Below the pieces are notes generated by a model. It had not been told where the DNA came from. It made no database searches and worked only from the letters and a program-made list of their open reading frames with translations. 64,000 nucleotides of DNA from JAJPXI01 sp051867655 (GTDB lineage Bacteria; Bacillota; Clostridia; Oscillospirales; Oscillospiraceae), in the NCBI GenBank assembly GCA_051867655.1, contig JBJDYV010000089.1:1-64000 (forward strand). The letters run 5' to 3'. A program made the translations under genes and the position numbers. Below are positions 24,314-32,782 of the stretch, in pieces. Position 1 is the stretch's first letter; each line of letters begins with the position of its first letter.

Positions 24314-24931
24314 TTAAATCATGTACTCAATGGTCTTCTCCGCCGTCAGCTTCGTCTGCTCGTTGAACAGGAGCACCGCCTCGCGGCTCTCCACCGGGCC
24401 CAGGGAGTAAAGCTCCCGCGTCTCCCGCTCAAAATACCGGACGGGGACGATGCGGTTATACGCGCCGGGGTGGTCGGTCACCATCTCGATCCCCTCCCCC
24501 GGGGAAGTGTCCAGATAGTACGGGTCAAACATGAAAACGGAGTCTCCCTGTATCCCGGTCAGCAGCACATAGTGCCACCCGTCCAGATCCAGCCGCACCA
24601 CCGCCGCCCCGCCCCGGCGCAGCGCGTCCCAGATGCTGCCGTTCTGCCGGAGATGCACCGCCTCACCGGACAGGTAGCGGCTGGAGATGGGCAGGTGCCC
24701 CGCCTGCCCGAAGCCGTTGAGCCAGTTGCTCAAAAACATCATGGCCATGCAGGAGGTGCCGCTTTTTCCGCTGGCCCCGTCCGCGCCAAAGCAGTCCAGG
24801 CAGTAGAGCATGATGTTGCGCACGATCTCGGGCGGGATCTCCTCCCGCTGGAACAGGTAACTCATGGCGTTGAGCACGGAGGTCGGCCCGCAGTCGTATT
24901 CGGAAAGCTGATAGTGCAGGGGATTTTTCAT
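24314..24931 (-). CDS. C39-like cysteine-peptidase-fold protein
   Basis: The 205-residue protein shows the C39 triad: Cys14 in YDCGPTSVL, His120 in GWHYVLL and Asp136 in FDPYY. It has no membrane or ABC domain, so it is a stand-alone cytoplasmic member. C39 enzymes typically cut double-glycine leaders; the substrate here is unknown. Its ATG overlaps the stop of the cysteine desulfurase gene (ATGA), so the two are translated together. That link to sulfur transfer is unexpected. Confidence 0.75.
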   Translation of the reverse strand: MKNPLHYQLSEYDCGPTSVLNAMSYLFQREEIPPEIVRNIMLYCLDCFGADGASGKSGTSCMAMMFLSNWLNGFGQAGHLPISSRYLSGEAVHLRQNGSIWDALRRGGAAVVRLDLDGWHYVLLTGIQGDSVFMFDPYYLDTSPGEGIEMVTDHPGAYNRIVPVRYFERETRELYSLGPVESREAVLLFNEQTKLTAEKTIEYMI

Positions 24932-26049
24932 GGTACCAGCTCCTTATAGCAGGCGTCAAACACCCGCAAAAATTCTGTCAGTTCATTTTGTGTGGTCAGG
25001 TGGCTGAGACTGATGCGCCAGGAGGACAGGGCGTTTTTCCGGTCCCGGCTGACGGCAAACACGGCCTTGGACGGCGTCCCCGCCGTGGAGCAGGCCGACT
25101 TGACCGACACGCACACGCCCCGCTCGCCGAGAGCGCGCTGGAACACGGTGCCCTTGACGCCCCGGACGCTGAGATTCAGAATGTGCGGCACCGCGCCCTC
25201 CGGGCTGTTCAGGCGCACCTCCGGATATTCCAGCAGGGCGGCGCGCAGGCTGCGGTTCAGCTCCCGCACATATTGCACCCGCTCGGTCTGGTTCGTCAGC
25301 GCCAGCTCCAGGGCTTTCTCGGTGGAGGCCGCCAGCGCCAGGGCGGGCGTCCCGCTGCGGTAGGCGGTGGCGCCGGCCCCGCCGTGGATCTGCGGCTCGA
25401 TCACCAAACCATTCCGTTTCAGCAGCAGTCCGCTTCCGTTAAGGCCGTAGAACTTGTGGGGCGCGATACTCATGGTATCCACGCCGTCCCACACCAGTTC
25501 GGTCTTACCCACCGCCTGGGTGGCGTCCACATGAAAGCGGCAGTGGGGAAACTTCTTCAGAATCTCCGCGATCTGACGGATGGGCTGCACCGTCCCCAGC
25601 TCACTATCCACCGCGCAGACGGACACCAGAACCGTGTCCTCCCGCAGCAGATTGCGCAGTTGCTCCAGGTCAATCGTCCCATCGCGGCAAATATCCACCA
25701 AATCGATCTCCCAGCCCTGCTCCTGCAACACGGTCAGCGCCCCGCCCACGGAGGCGTGCTCCAAAGCGGTGGAGATGATATGTCGGCCCGTATGCCGGGA
25801 GACCTGGGCGATCCCCTTAATCGCCAGGTTATTGGACTCGCTGGCTCCAGAGGTGTAGATGATCTCCGCAGGGCTGACCCCCAGCAGCCCGGCAATGCGC
25901 TCCGTCGCCCGGGCCATCTCGGCGCGCGCGGCCTGCCCGGCGGGGTGGGTGGAGTTTGGGTTTCCCATATAGGTCTGCTCGGTTTTGCAGAAGGCCGCCA
26001 GCACGGCGGGATCCGCCGGTGTGTTGGCGGAATAGTCCAGATAAATCAT
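24928..26049 (-). CDS. Cysteine desulfurase (NifS/IscS-like)
   Basis: The 373-residue protein is a class V aminotransferase-fold desulfurase: HVDATQAVGK, PLP lysine 199 in APHKFYG and the sulfur-accepting Cys320 in KSACSTAG on a short loop. It releases sulfur from cysteine as a persulfide. Its ATG overlaps the mnmA stop (ATGA), so it is most likely the dedicated sulfur donor for MnmA, as YrvO is in Bacillus subtilis. A frame extension upstream of ATG 26049 lies inside mnmA and is not used. Confidence 0.9.
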   Translation of the reverse strand: MIYLDYSANTPADPAVLAAFCKTEQTYMGNPNSTHPAGQAARAEMARATERIAGLLGVSPAEIIYTSGASESNNLAIKGIAQVSRHTGRHIISTALEHASVGGALTVLQEQGWEIDLVDICRDGTIDLEQLRNLLREDTVLVSVCAVDSELGTVQPIRQIAEILKKFPHCRFHVDATQAVGKTELVWDGVDTMSIAPHKFYGLNGSGLLLKRNGLVIEPQIHGGAGATAYRSGTPALALAASTEKALELALTNQTERVQYVRELNRSLRAALLEYPEVRLNSPEGAVPHILNLSVRGVKGTVFQRALGERGVCVSVKSACSTAGTPSKAVFAVSRDRKNALSSWRISLSHLTTQNELTEFLRVFDACYKELVP

Positions 26050-27140
26050 GGGACCTCCGTGATCGTCCCTCCGCCCACCACAACATCGCCGTCGTACAGC
26101 ACCACGGCCTGCCCGACAGTCACCGCCCGCTGGGGCTCGTCGAACTCCAGACGCACACGGCCCTCCCCCTCCGGGTAAACTGTGGCCCACTGCTCCGTCT
26201 GGCGGTACCGGGTCTTGGCTTTCACACGCAGGGGTCCCTCCAGCCGGGGGACGGAGATCCAGTTCATTTCTTCCGCAAACAGGACGCGGGAATACAGGGC
26301 CTCCTCCGACCCCACGGTAACGGTGTTGGCCTCCATGTCCTTGCCGCAGACGTACACCGGCGCGCCCATGGCCAGGTTCAAGCCCTTGCGCTGGCCCAGG
26401 GTGTAGCGCACCGCGCCCCGGTGGCGGCCGACGACGCGCCCGTCCAGGTCCAGAAAATCCCCTTCCGGGTAGTGCTTGCCGGTGTATTGCTCCATGAATT
26501 TCACATAGTCGCCGTCGGGCACGAAGCAGATGTCCTGGCTGTCGTGCTTGCGGGCGTTGCAGAAGCCCAGCCGCTCCGCGAGGGCGCGCACCTCCGCCTT
26601 GGTCTTGTTCCCCAGAGGGAACCGCGTGCGCTTGAGTTGCTCCTGCGTGAGCATATACAGCACATAGCTCTGATCCTTGCCCGCGTCCAGCGACTTTTTC
26701 AGCAGATACCGGCCGGAGTTTTCGTCGTACTCGATGCGGGCGTAATGGCCGGTCACAATATAGTTCAGCCCCTTTTCTTCGGCAAATTGGAGCAGCTTGT
26801 CAAATTTCATATACCGGTTGCAGTCGATGCAGGGGTTGGGCGTCCCGCCCGCCTCATAGGTGCGGATAAATTTGCCAATGATCTGCTCCTTGAAATCCAG
26901 GGTGAAGTCCAGCACCTCATAGGGGATATCCAGCTGAAAGGCCACCTCGCTGGCGTCGTCAATGTCCTGCTGGGAGCAGCAGGTGTGAAACTGGCTCAAT
27001 CCAAGGTCCTCATTCCGGTACAGGCGCATAGTGGTTCCCTCGCAATGGTATCCCTCCTGCAGCATCAGCCAGGCGGCCACCGAGCTGTCCACCCCGCCGC
27101 TCATGGCGATCAGCGCGCTCTTTGCTTGATCCTCAGCCAT
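26046..27140 (-). CDS. mnmA: tRNA-specific 2-thiouridylase
   Basis: The 364-residue protein is full-length MnmA: PP-loop SGGVDSSVA at the N-terminus, catalytic cysteines in NPCIDCNRY and QDICFVPDG, DQSYVL and the C-terminal barrel. It makes 2-thiouridine at position 34 of tRNAs for Lys, Glu and Gln. ATG 27140 is 24 bases after the nitrilase stop; the desulfurase follows with an ATGA overlap. Confidence 0.96.
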   Translation of the reverse strand: MAEDQAKSALIAMSGGVDSSVAAWLMLQEGYHCEGTTMRLYRNEDLGLSQFHTCCSQQDIDDASEVAFQLDIPYEVLDFTLDFKEQIIGKFIRTYEAGGTPNPCIDCNRYMKFDKLLQFAEEKGLNYIVTGHYARIEYDENSGRYLLKKSLDAGKDQSYVLYMLTQEQLKRTRFPLGNKTKAEVRALAERLGFCNARKHDSQDICFVPDGDYVKFMEQYTGKHYPEGDFLDLDGRVVGRHRGAVRYTLGQRKGLNLAMGAPVYVCGKDMEANTVTVGSEEALYSRVLFAEEMNWISVPRLEGPLRVKAKTRYRQTEQWATVYPEGEGRVRLEFDEPQRAVTVGQAVVLYDGDVVVGGGTITEVP

Positions 27141-27164
27141 CTTCCCTCCGTACCTTTCTCTGTT

Positions 27165-27941
27165 TCATAGCGTAAGCCACGGCCGCGCCGCCCGCTCCCG
27201 TGCCGTCTCCTCCAGCGGCACCTCCAGAAGCAGGAGTTCTTCCCGATCTCCGGCCTTGAGAAGCAAGCCCCCGTTGGGTGCGGCCAGCAGAGACTGCCCG
27301 GCGAAAGTCACTTCGTCCTCCCGCCCCACACGGTTGCACATGGCCGCGAACACCGTGTTCTGGAAGGCCTGCACCCGAACCTCCCATGTAAAGAGTTCCA
27401 ACGGCTCGCCCAAAATATTCGCGGTGGGGATGATCACCAACTCCGCTCCCTGCTGCGCACAGCTGTGAATACCGTCCGGCAGGTGGCGGTCGAAGCAGAT
27501 GACGATGCCGATTTTGCCGAAGGGCGTTTCGTAGACCCGGAAACCTTCATCGGACGGCGTGTAGTAATCCTGCTCATAAAAATATTTGGACTGGGCGATA
27601 TGCACCATTTTGGACACGCCCAGAATTTCGCCGTCCCCGCCGATCATCAGGGAGGCGTCATAGCGGCGGCCGCCCTGCTTTAGATACACATTGGGGCTTG
27701 CGAAGATGTGAAGTCTCCGGCAGGCCTCCCGGATCGCCCCGATCTCCGGCGCGTCAGTGGCCATGGCCCACCGCTTCGCGTCCCGCTTTTCGTACTGGGG
27801 AAAGAAGGGGGACAATTGCACTTCCGGGAAGAAGATCAGGTCGGCCCCCGCGTCCGCGGCCCGCTCCATAAACTGGAGCGTCTTGTCCAGATTTTCTTTC
27901 ACAGATGCGGCCATTTGCATCTGCGCCATCGCCAACTTCAC
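27165..27941 (-). CDS. Nitrilase-superfamily carbon-nitrogen hydrolase
   Basis: The 258-residue protein carries the catalytic Glu40 (FFPE), Lys111 (GVSKMV) and Cys149 (IVICFD). The size fits an omega-amidase or N-carbamoyl-putrescine/beta-ureidopropionase type; the exact substrate cannot be told. I chose GTG 27941, giving MKLAMAQMQM, the usual start, after GGGAGGG. A 28-codon upstream extension runs into the metY terminator. It leads the mnmA - desulfurase - C39 run; I see no clear promoter between it and metY. Confidence 0.85.
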   Translation of the reverse strand: MKLAMAQMQMAASVKENLDKTLQFMERAADAGADLIFFPEVQLSPFFPQYEKRDAKRWAMATDAPEIGAIREACRRLHIFASPNVYLKQGGRRYDASLMIGGDGEILGVSKMVHIAQSKYFYEQDYYTPSDEGFRVYETPFGKIGIVICFDRHLPDGIHSCAQQGAELVIIPTANILGEPLELFTWEVRVQAFQNTVFAAMCNRVGREDEVTFAGQSLLAAPNGGLLLKAGDREELLLLEVPLEETARERAARPWLTL

Positions 27942-27970
27942 CGTCGGCCCTCCCTTCTCATCTCTCGGCC

Positions 27971-28006
27971 CTAAAAAAGCAGCGCCCCGCCTTGAAGCGG
28001 GGCGCT
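27971..28006 (-). terminator. Intrinsic terminator after metY
   Basis: GCAGCGCCCCGC (27977-27988) pairs perfectly with 27995-28006, followed on the minus strand by TTTTTT (27976-27971). Confidence 0.93.
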
Positions 28007-28040
28007 GCTTCCTTGCGTTTCTCAATAGAGAGGGACGGGC

Positions 28041-29324
28041 TTACCTGACAGCAGCGAAGCCCTTTTCCAGGTCAGCAATGATATCGTCGATATGCTCGGT
28101 ACCGATGGACAGGCGGATGGTGTTGGGCTTGATGCCCGCGTCCAGCAGCTCCGCCTCGGTCAGCTGGCTGTGGGTGGTGGTGGCGGGGTGGATGACCAGG
28201 CTCTTCACATCGGCCACGTTGGCGAGCAGAGAGAAAATCTCCAGGTTGTCGATGAACTTGAACGCCTCTTCCTGGCCGCCCTTGATCTCGAAAGTGAAGA
28301 TGGACGCGCCGCCGTTGGGGAAGTACTTCTCGTACAGGGCGTGGTCGGGGTGGTCGGGCAGGCTGGGGTGGTTGACCCGCTCCACCTGGGGATGCCTGAC
28401 CAGATACTCCACCACCTTCCTGGTATTCTCGGCGTGGCGCTCCAGACGCAGGGACAGGGTCTCGGTACCCTGGAGCAGCAGGAATGCGGCGAAGGGGGAG
28501 ATGGTGGAGCCGGTGTCCCGGAGCAGAATGGCCCGAATGTAAGTTGCAAAGGCGGCCTTCCCGGCGGCCTCGGTGAATTTGACGCCGTGATAGCTGGGGT
28601 TGGGCTCAGAGATCCAGGGGTACCGGCCGGAGGCGGCCCAGTCGAAGGTGCCGCCGTCCACGATGACGCCGCCCAGGGTGGTGCCGTGGCCGCCGATGAA
28701 CTTGGTGGCGGAGTGGACCACGATGTCCGCGCCGTGCTCGATGGGCCGGATCAGGTAGGGGGTGCCGAAGGTGTTGTCGATGACCAGGGGCAGGCCGTGC
28801 TTGTGGGCGACGGCCGCGATGGCGTCGATGTCGGGAATGTCGGAATTGGGGTTGCCCAGGGTCTCAATGTAGATGGCCTTGGTGTTGGGCTGGATGGCGC
28901 CCTCCACCTCGGCGAGATCGTGGGCGTCCACAAAGGTGGTCTCGATGCCGTACAGGGGCAGGGTGTGGGCCAACAGGTTCGTGGTGCCGCCGTAAATGGT
29001 CTTCTGGGCCACGATATGCTCGCCCTTGGAGGCCAGAGCCTGGATGGTGTACGTGATGGCCGCGGCGCCGCTGGCAACCGCCAAACCGGCCACGCCGCCC
29101 TCCAGTGCAGCGATACGGTCCTCAAACACGCCCTGGGTGGAGTTGGTCAGGCGGCCGTAGATGTTGCCGGCATCGGCCAGGCCGAAGCGGGCCGCCGCAT
29201 GGGCGGAGTTATGGAACACATAGGAGGTGGTGGCATAGATGGGCACCGCACGGGCGTCGGTGGCGGGGTCGGGCTGCTCCTGGCCCACGTGAAGCTGCAA
29301 AGTCTCAAATTTATAGTTGCTCAT
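28041..29324 (-). CDS. metY: O-acetylhomoserine sulfhydrylase
   Basis: The 427-residue protein is a Cys/Met-metabolism PLP enzyme of MetY length: YGRLTNST, ASGAAAI, DNTFGTPYL, PLP lysine in SATKFIGGHG, and RLSIGTEHIDD at the end. It joins sulfide to O-acetylhomoserine to make homocysteine, the substrate for the divergent methionine synthase genes. ATG 29324 follows AAAGAGG. The leader holds a short open frame, a terminator-like hairpin and an operator shared with cysK and rrf2, so it is probably regulated by sulfur supply. Confidence 0.95.
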   Translation of the reverse strand: MSNYKFETLQLHVGQEQPDPATDARAVPIYATTSYVFHNSAHAAARFGLADAGNIYGRLTNSTQGVFEDRIAALEGGVAGLAVASGAAAITYTIQALASKGEHIVAQKTIYGGTTNLLAHTLPLYGIETTFVDAHDLAEVEGAIQPNTKAIYIETLGNPNSDIPDIDAIAAVAHKHGLPLVIDNTFGTPYLIRPIEHGADIVVHSATKFIGGHGTTLGGVIVDGGTFDWAASGRYPWISEPNPSYHGVKFTEAAGKAAFATYIRAILLRDTGSTISPFAAFLLLQGTETLSLRLERHAENTRKVVEYLVRHPQVERVNHPSLPDHPDHALYEKYFPNGGASIFTFEIKGGQEEAFKFIDNLEIFSLLANVADVKSLVIHPATTTHSQLTEAELLDAGIKPNTIRLSIGTEHIDDIIADLEKGFAAVR

Positions 29325-29370
29325 GGTAAGTACCTCTTTCAATGTTAATTTTTTAATATTTTTTCAAATA

Positions 29371-29405
29371 GAAAAGCCCGGGATCTCTGCGCAAGCTCCC
29401 GGACT
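29371..29405 (-). terminator. Terminator-like hairpin in the metY leader
   Basis: CCGGGA (29378-29383) pairs with TCCCGG (29397-29402), with AG/CT outside, and is followed on the minus strand by CTTTTCTATTT. It lies after the leader ORF and before metY, so readthrough is required; it may be an attenuator. Confidence 0.6.
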
Positions 29406-29413
29406 GTGTATGG

Positions 29414-29545
29414 CTACATCTCGTTCCCTGTTTTCAGGGAAACGGCGGGCACGCCGATGCGCCCGGCCACCTCGTCAGCCCGGGAGTTCCGCATTCGACC
29501 ACAGCGAAAGTTGCTGCGCAGCAGCTCAAAGAACAGCTCTTTCAT
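29414..29545 (-). CDS. Leader peptide or small protein upstream of metY, 43 residues
   Basis: ATG 29545 is preceded by ACAGGAGGG at ideal spacing and opens a 43-residue frame (begins MKELFFELLRSNF, contains RCGRMRNSRADEVAGR, ends TGNEM). It is basic with one cysteine and three methionines and lies within the metY transcript, just before a terminator-like hairpin. It could be a regulatory leader peptide or a genuine small protein. I know no homologue. Confidence 0.55.
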   Translation of the reverse strand: MKELFFELLRSNFRCGRMRNSRADEVAGRIGVPAVSLKTGNEM

Positions 29546-29571
29546 TTCGCTTCACCCTCCTGTTTTTTGAT

Positions 29572-29596
29572 TAAACCCATTTGTCTGGTTGGTTTA
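29572..29596. promoter_or_regulatory. Sulfur-regulon operator at metY (TAAACC-N13-GGTTTA)
   Basis: TAAACC (29572-29577), 13 bases, GGTTTA (29591-29596). It begins six bases downstream of the -10 box and covers the predicted start of transcription, a repressor position. The same arms and spacer recur at rrf2 and, slightly degenerate, at cysK. Confidence 0.75.
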
Positions 29597-29601
29597 TTGG
29601 A

Positions 29602-29630
29602 ATAATAGCACTTCATGGTAATTTTGTCAA
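29602..29630 (-). promoter_or_regulatory. Sigma-A promoter of metY
   Basis: On the minus strand TTGACA (29630-29625), 17-base spacer, TATTAT (29607-29602). Confidence 0.85.
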
Positions 29631-29769
29631 TAGTGTTTTTTAAATTTTTTTGCAAAAAACCGCACAACATTTTCACAAAAATGTCCAGGTCTTTTTCCTA
29701 TACAAATAGTCTGAAATAGGATATAATGGTAGAAATCACGCATGGATGCTCCCAGAAAGGAGATCGCCT

Positions 29770-30429
29770 GTGAGACCGGATGTTGACGAAGCGCTGCGGT
29801 ACCTCGGCGCGGGCGGGGTCGCCCCCGAAGAGCTGCGGCAGCAGGTGGCCGCGGCGGCGGACGAACTGGCCGCCGCCATACAGCCGCGGTATACCTATAA
29901 GATTTATAATCTGGATCATGCCGACGGGCGGATCTGCCTGCGGGGTTCCGGCATCGTCCTGACCGGAGAGACCGCCGAACGTATGCTGGCCCAGTGCGAT
30001 CAGGCGGCGCTGCTGGCCTGCACGCTGGGAGCCGCCTTCGACGCGCGGCTGCTGGCGGCCCAGGCCCGGGACATGGCCCGGGCCGTGATCCTGGACGCCT
30101 GCGGCAGCGCCTTTGTGGAGAGCGGCTGTGACGCCGCGGAGCAGGAGATTTCCGCCCGGTTCCCCAGCCGCTATCGGACCGACCGCTTCAGCCCCGGATA
30201 CGGCGACCTGCCCCTGTCCCTCCAGCCGGACATCTGCGCTGGGCTGGACACCGCCCGCCGGCTCGGCGTCCATGTGACCGAGAGCCTGATCCTGAACCCC
30301 GTAAAATCCGTCACCGCGGTGATCGGTCTGTCGGACAAGCCGCAGATGGCCCGCATCCGCGGATGCGGTTTCTGCTCCATGCGGGAGACCTGCTTGCTGC
30401 GCAAAGGAGGAAAGCATTGTGCACCCTGA
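29770..30429 (+). CDS. Stand-alone methionine synthase reactivation-domain protein
   Basis: The 219-residue protein resembles the C-terminal AdoMet-binding activation domain of MetH: RFSPGYGDLPLSLQ, then RLGVHVTESLILNPVKSVTAVIG split around V255-like positions, and a C-terminal cysteine cluster GCGFCSMRETC. It should reductively methylate cob(II)alamin that forms in the catalytic subunit. The extra cysteines may bind Fe-S as an electron donor, which is inference. GTG 29770 follows AAAGGAG. It overlaps metH by 11 bases. Confidence 0.88.
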   Translation: MRPDVDEALRYLGAGGVAPEELRQQVAAAADELAAAIQPRYTYKIYNLDHADGRICLRGSGIVLTGETAERMLAQCDQAALLACTLGAAFDARLLAAQARDMARAVILDACGSAFVESGCDAAEQEISARFPSRYRTDRFSPGYGDLPLSLQPDICAGLDTARRLGVHVTESLILNPVKSVTAVIGLSDKPQMARIRGCGFCSMRETCLLRKGGKHCAP

Positions 30430-32782
30430 ACAACTTGATTTCAATCAGATCATCCTTCTGGACGGGGCCATGGGCACTGTTCTGCAGCAAAAGGGCCTGC
30501 CTCCCGGCGGCCAGCCGGAGCTGCTGAACCTTACCGACCCGGCGCTGCTGACTTCTGTATACCGGGACTACATCGCCGCCGGGAGTCAGGTGATCTATGC
30601 CAATACCTTCGGCGCCAACGCCCTGAAGCTGGAGCGCACCGGCCGCAGCGTGGAGGAAATCGTGACCGCCGCCGTGTCCATCGCCAAAGAAGCCGCGGCG
30701 GGCACCGATGTCCGGGTGGCGCTGGATGTGGGGCCCTTGGGCGAGCTTCTGGAGCCTATGGGGAGCCTGACCTTTGAGCGGGCCTATGAGTTGTTCCGGG
30801 AGATGGCGGTCGCCGGCGAGAAGGCCGGGGCCGACCTGGCGGTCCTCGAAACCGTGACCGACCTGTACGAGGCCAAGGCGGCCCTGCTGGCCGTGAAGGA
30901 GAACACCCGCCTGCCGGTGTTCGTCACCATGTCCTTTGACGAGAGCGGCCGGACCTTCACCGGCTGTACGGTGGCCTCCATGGCCCACACGCTGGAGGGC
31001 CTTGGGGCCGACGCCATCGGTTTGAACTGCTCTCTGGGGCCGGATCAGCTGGCCCCGCTGCTGAAAGAACTCTGCACAAACACCCGCCTGCCAGTCATCG
31101 CCAAGCCCAACGCCGGTCTGCCCGACCCCGTGGACGGGCACTACGGCATGGGGCCGGAGGAGTTCGCCGCGGCCCTGCTCCCCTGTCTGGACGCGGGCGT
31201 GACCATCTTCGGCGGCTGCTGCGGCACCTCGCCGGAGTATATCCGGCATTTGAAAGCCGCTTTAGACGGGAAAAAGCCCGCTCCCCGGCAGTATACCGGC
31301 GGGGCCTTCGTCTGCACACCGGTGACTCCCCTGCGGCTGGACGGCGTGCGGGTCATCGGCGAGCGCATCAACCCCACGGGCAAAAAGCGCTTCCAGCAGG
31401 CGCTGCTGGAGGGCGACCTGGACTATATCCTGGACGTGGCTGTCCAGCAGGAGGACGCGGGCGCGGATATTCTGGACGTAAACGTGGGCTACCCCGGCGT
31501 GGACGAGGTGTCTATGCTGCCCCGGGTGGTAAAGAAGCTCCAGAGCGCGGTATCCCTGCCGCTGCAGTTGGACTCCTCCAACCCCGACGCCTTGGAGGCC
31601 GGCCTGCGGGTCTACAACGGCAAGGCGGCGGTCAACTCGGTCAACGGCGAGCCCGAGGTTCTGGAACGGGTCCTGCCCATTGTCAAAAAATACGGAGCCA
31701 GCGTGGTGGGCCTGACCCTGGACAAGGGGGGCATCCCCCAGACCGCCCAGGGCCGGGTAGACATCGCCCGGCGCATTCTGGATGCAGCGCTGGCCCTGGG
31801 CATCCCCAAAGAGGATGTGTGGATCGACTGCCTGACTTTGACGGTCTCCGCCCAGCAGGACCAGGCGGCGGAGACACTGAAAGCAGTTCGTACCGTCCGG
31901 GAGGAGCTGGGACTGCAAACGGTCCTGGGTGTGTCGAATATCTCCTTCGGCCTTCCCAACCGTGCCCTCATCACGCAGAATTTTCTGATCCAGGCCATGG
32001 GAGCGGGCCTGACCCTGCCCATCATCAACCCCAATCAAAAGGAGATGATGGACGCGGTAGCCGCGTTCCGGGTGCTCTCCGGGGAGGATGCCCAGTGCCG
32101 GGACTATGTGGCCCGGTTCACCGGGGAGAGCGCGGCGGCGGCTCCGGCCGCGCCGGGACAGGAGTTGACCCTGGATGACGCCATCCTGCGCGGGCTGAAG
32201 GCCGACGCCGGAAAACTGGCCAAGCTCGCCCTGGAAACTAAGGACGAGCTGGCCCTGGTGGAGCGGCACCTGATCCCCGCTCTCGACCGGGTGGGCGAGG
32301 GCTATGAACAGGGCAAGGTCTTCCTGCCCCAGCTGCTCAGCGCCGCCCAGGCCGCCCAGGCCGTCTTTGAGGTCATCCGCGTTTCCCTCGCGGCCAAGGG
32401 AGGCGCGCCGGTCAAAAAAGGAAAGCTCATTGTCGCCACAGTGCAGGGTGACATCCACGATATCGGCAAGAACATCGTCAAGACCGTGCTGGAGAACTAC
32501 GGCTATGAGGTGCTGGACCTAGGACGGGACGTGCCGCCGGAGACCGTCGTGCGCACGGTCGTGGAGCAGAATGTGCGTCTGGTGGGCCTGTCCGCTCTGA
32601 TGACCACCACCCTGCCCGCCATGGAGGAGACCATCCGGCAGCTCAAGGGTCTTCCCAAAGCGCCGGTAATCTTTGTGGGCGGAGCCGTGGTCACGCCGGA
32701 CTACGCCCGGCATATGGGGGCGGATCACTACGCCAGAGACGCCCGCCAGTCTGTGGAAATCGCAAGGAAGGTATTGGGATAA
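30419..32782 (+). CDS. metH: Cobalamin-dependent methionine synthase (lacking the reactivation domain)
   Basis: The 787-residue protein has three MetH modules in order: homocysteine-binding barrel (1-290, LLDGAMGT and zinc ligands in FGGCCGTSP), folate-binding barrel (about 305-560, IGERINPTG) and cobalamin-binding domain (about 580-787, with the DIHDIGKNIV cobalt-histidine motif). The fourth, reactivation domain is the separate upstream gene. It methylates homocysteine using methyl-tetrahydrofolate. GTG 30419 follows AAAGGAGG. The stop overlaps the next start (TAATG). Confidence 0.95.
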   Translation: MHPEQLDFNQIILLDGAMGTVLQQKGLPPGGQPELLNLTDPALLTSVYRDYIAAGSQVIYANTFGANALKLERTGRSVEEIVTAAVSIAKEAAAGTDVRVALDVGPLGELLEPMGSLTFERAYELFREMAVAGEKAGADLAVLETVTDLYEAKAALLAVKENTRLPVFVTMSFDESGRTFTGCTVASMAHTLEGLGADAIGLNCSLGPDQLAPLLKELCTNTRLPVIAKPNAGLPDPVDGHYGMGPEEFAAALLPCLDAGVTIFGGCCGTSPEYIRHLKAALDGKKPAPRQYTGGAFVCTPVTPLRLDGVRVIGERINPTGKKRFQQALLEGDLDYILDVAVQQEDAGADILDVNVGYPGVDEVSMLPRVVKKLQSAVSLPLQLDSSNPDALEAGLRVYNGKAAVNSVNGEPEVLERVLPIVKKYGASVVGLTLDKGGIPQTAQGRVDIARRILDAALALGIPKEDVWIDCLTLTVSAQQDQAAETLKAVRTVREELGLQTVLGVSNISFGLPNRALITQNFLIQAMGAGLTLPIINPNQKEMMDAVAAFRVLSGEDAQCRDYVARFTGESAAAAPAAPGQELTLDDAILRGLKADAGKLAKLALETKDELALVERHLIPALDRVGEGYEQGKVFLPQLLSAAQAAQAVFEVIRVSLAAKGGAPVKKGKLIVATVQGDIHDIGKNIVKTVLENYGYEVLDLGRDVPPETVVRTVVEQNVRLVGLSALMTTTLPAMEETIRQLKGLPKAPVIFVGGAVVTPDYARHMGADHYARDARQSVEIARKVLG

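Noticed and set aside
29325..29769. SAM riboswitch, T-box or cobalamin riboswitch at metY/metH
   Set aside because: The leader lacks the conserved core sequences of these classes; an operator and a leader ORF explain the region better.
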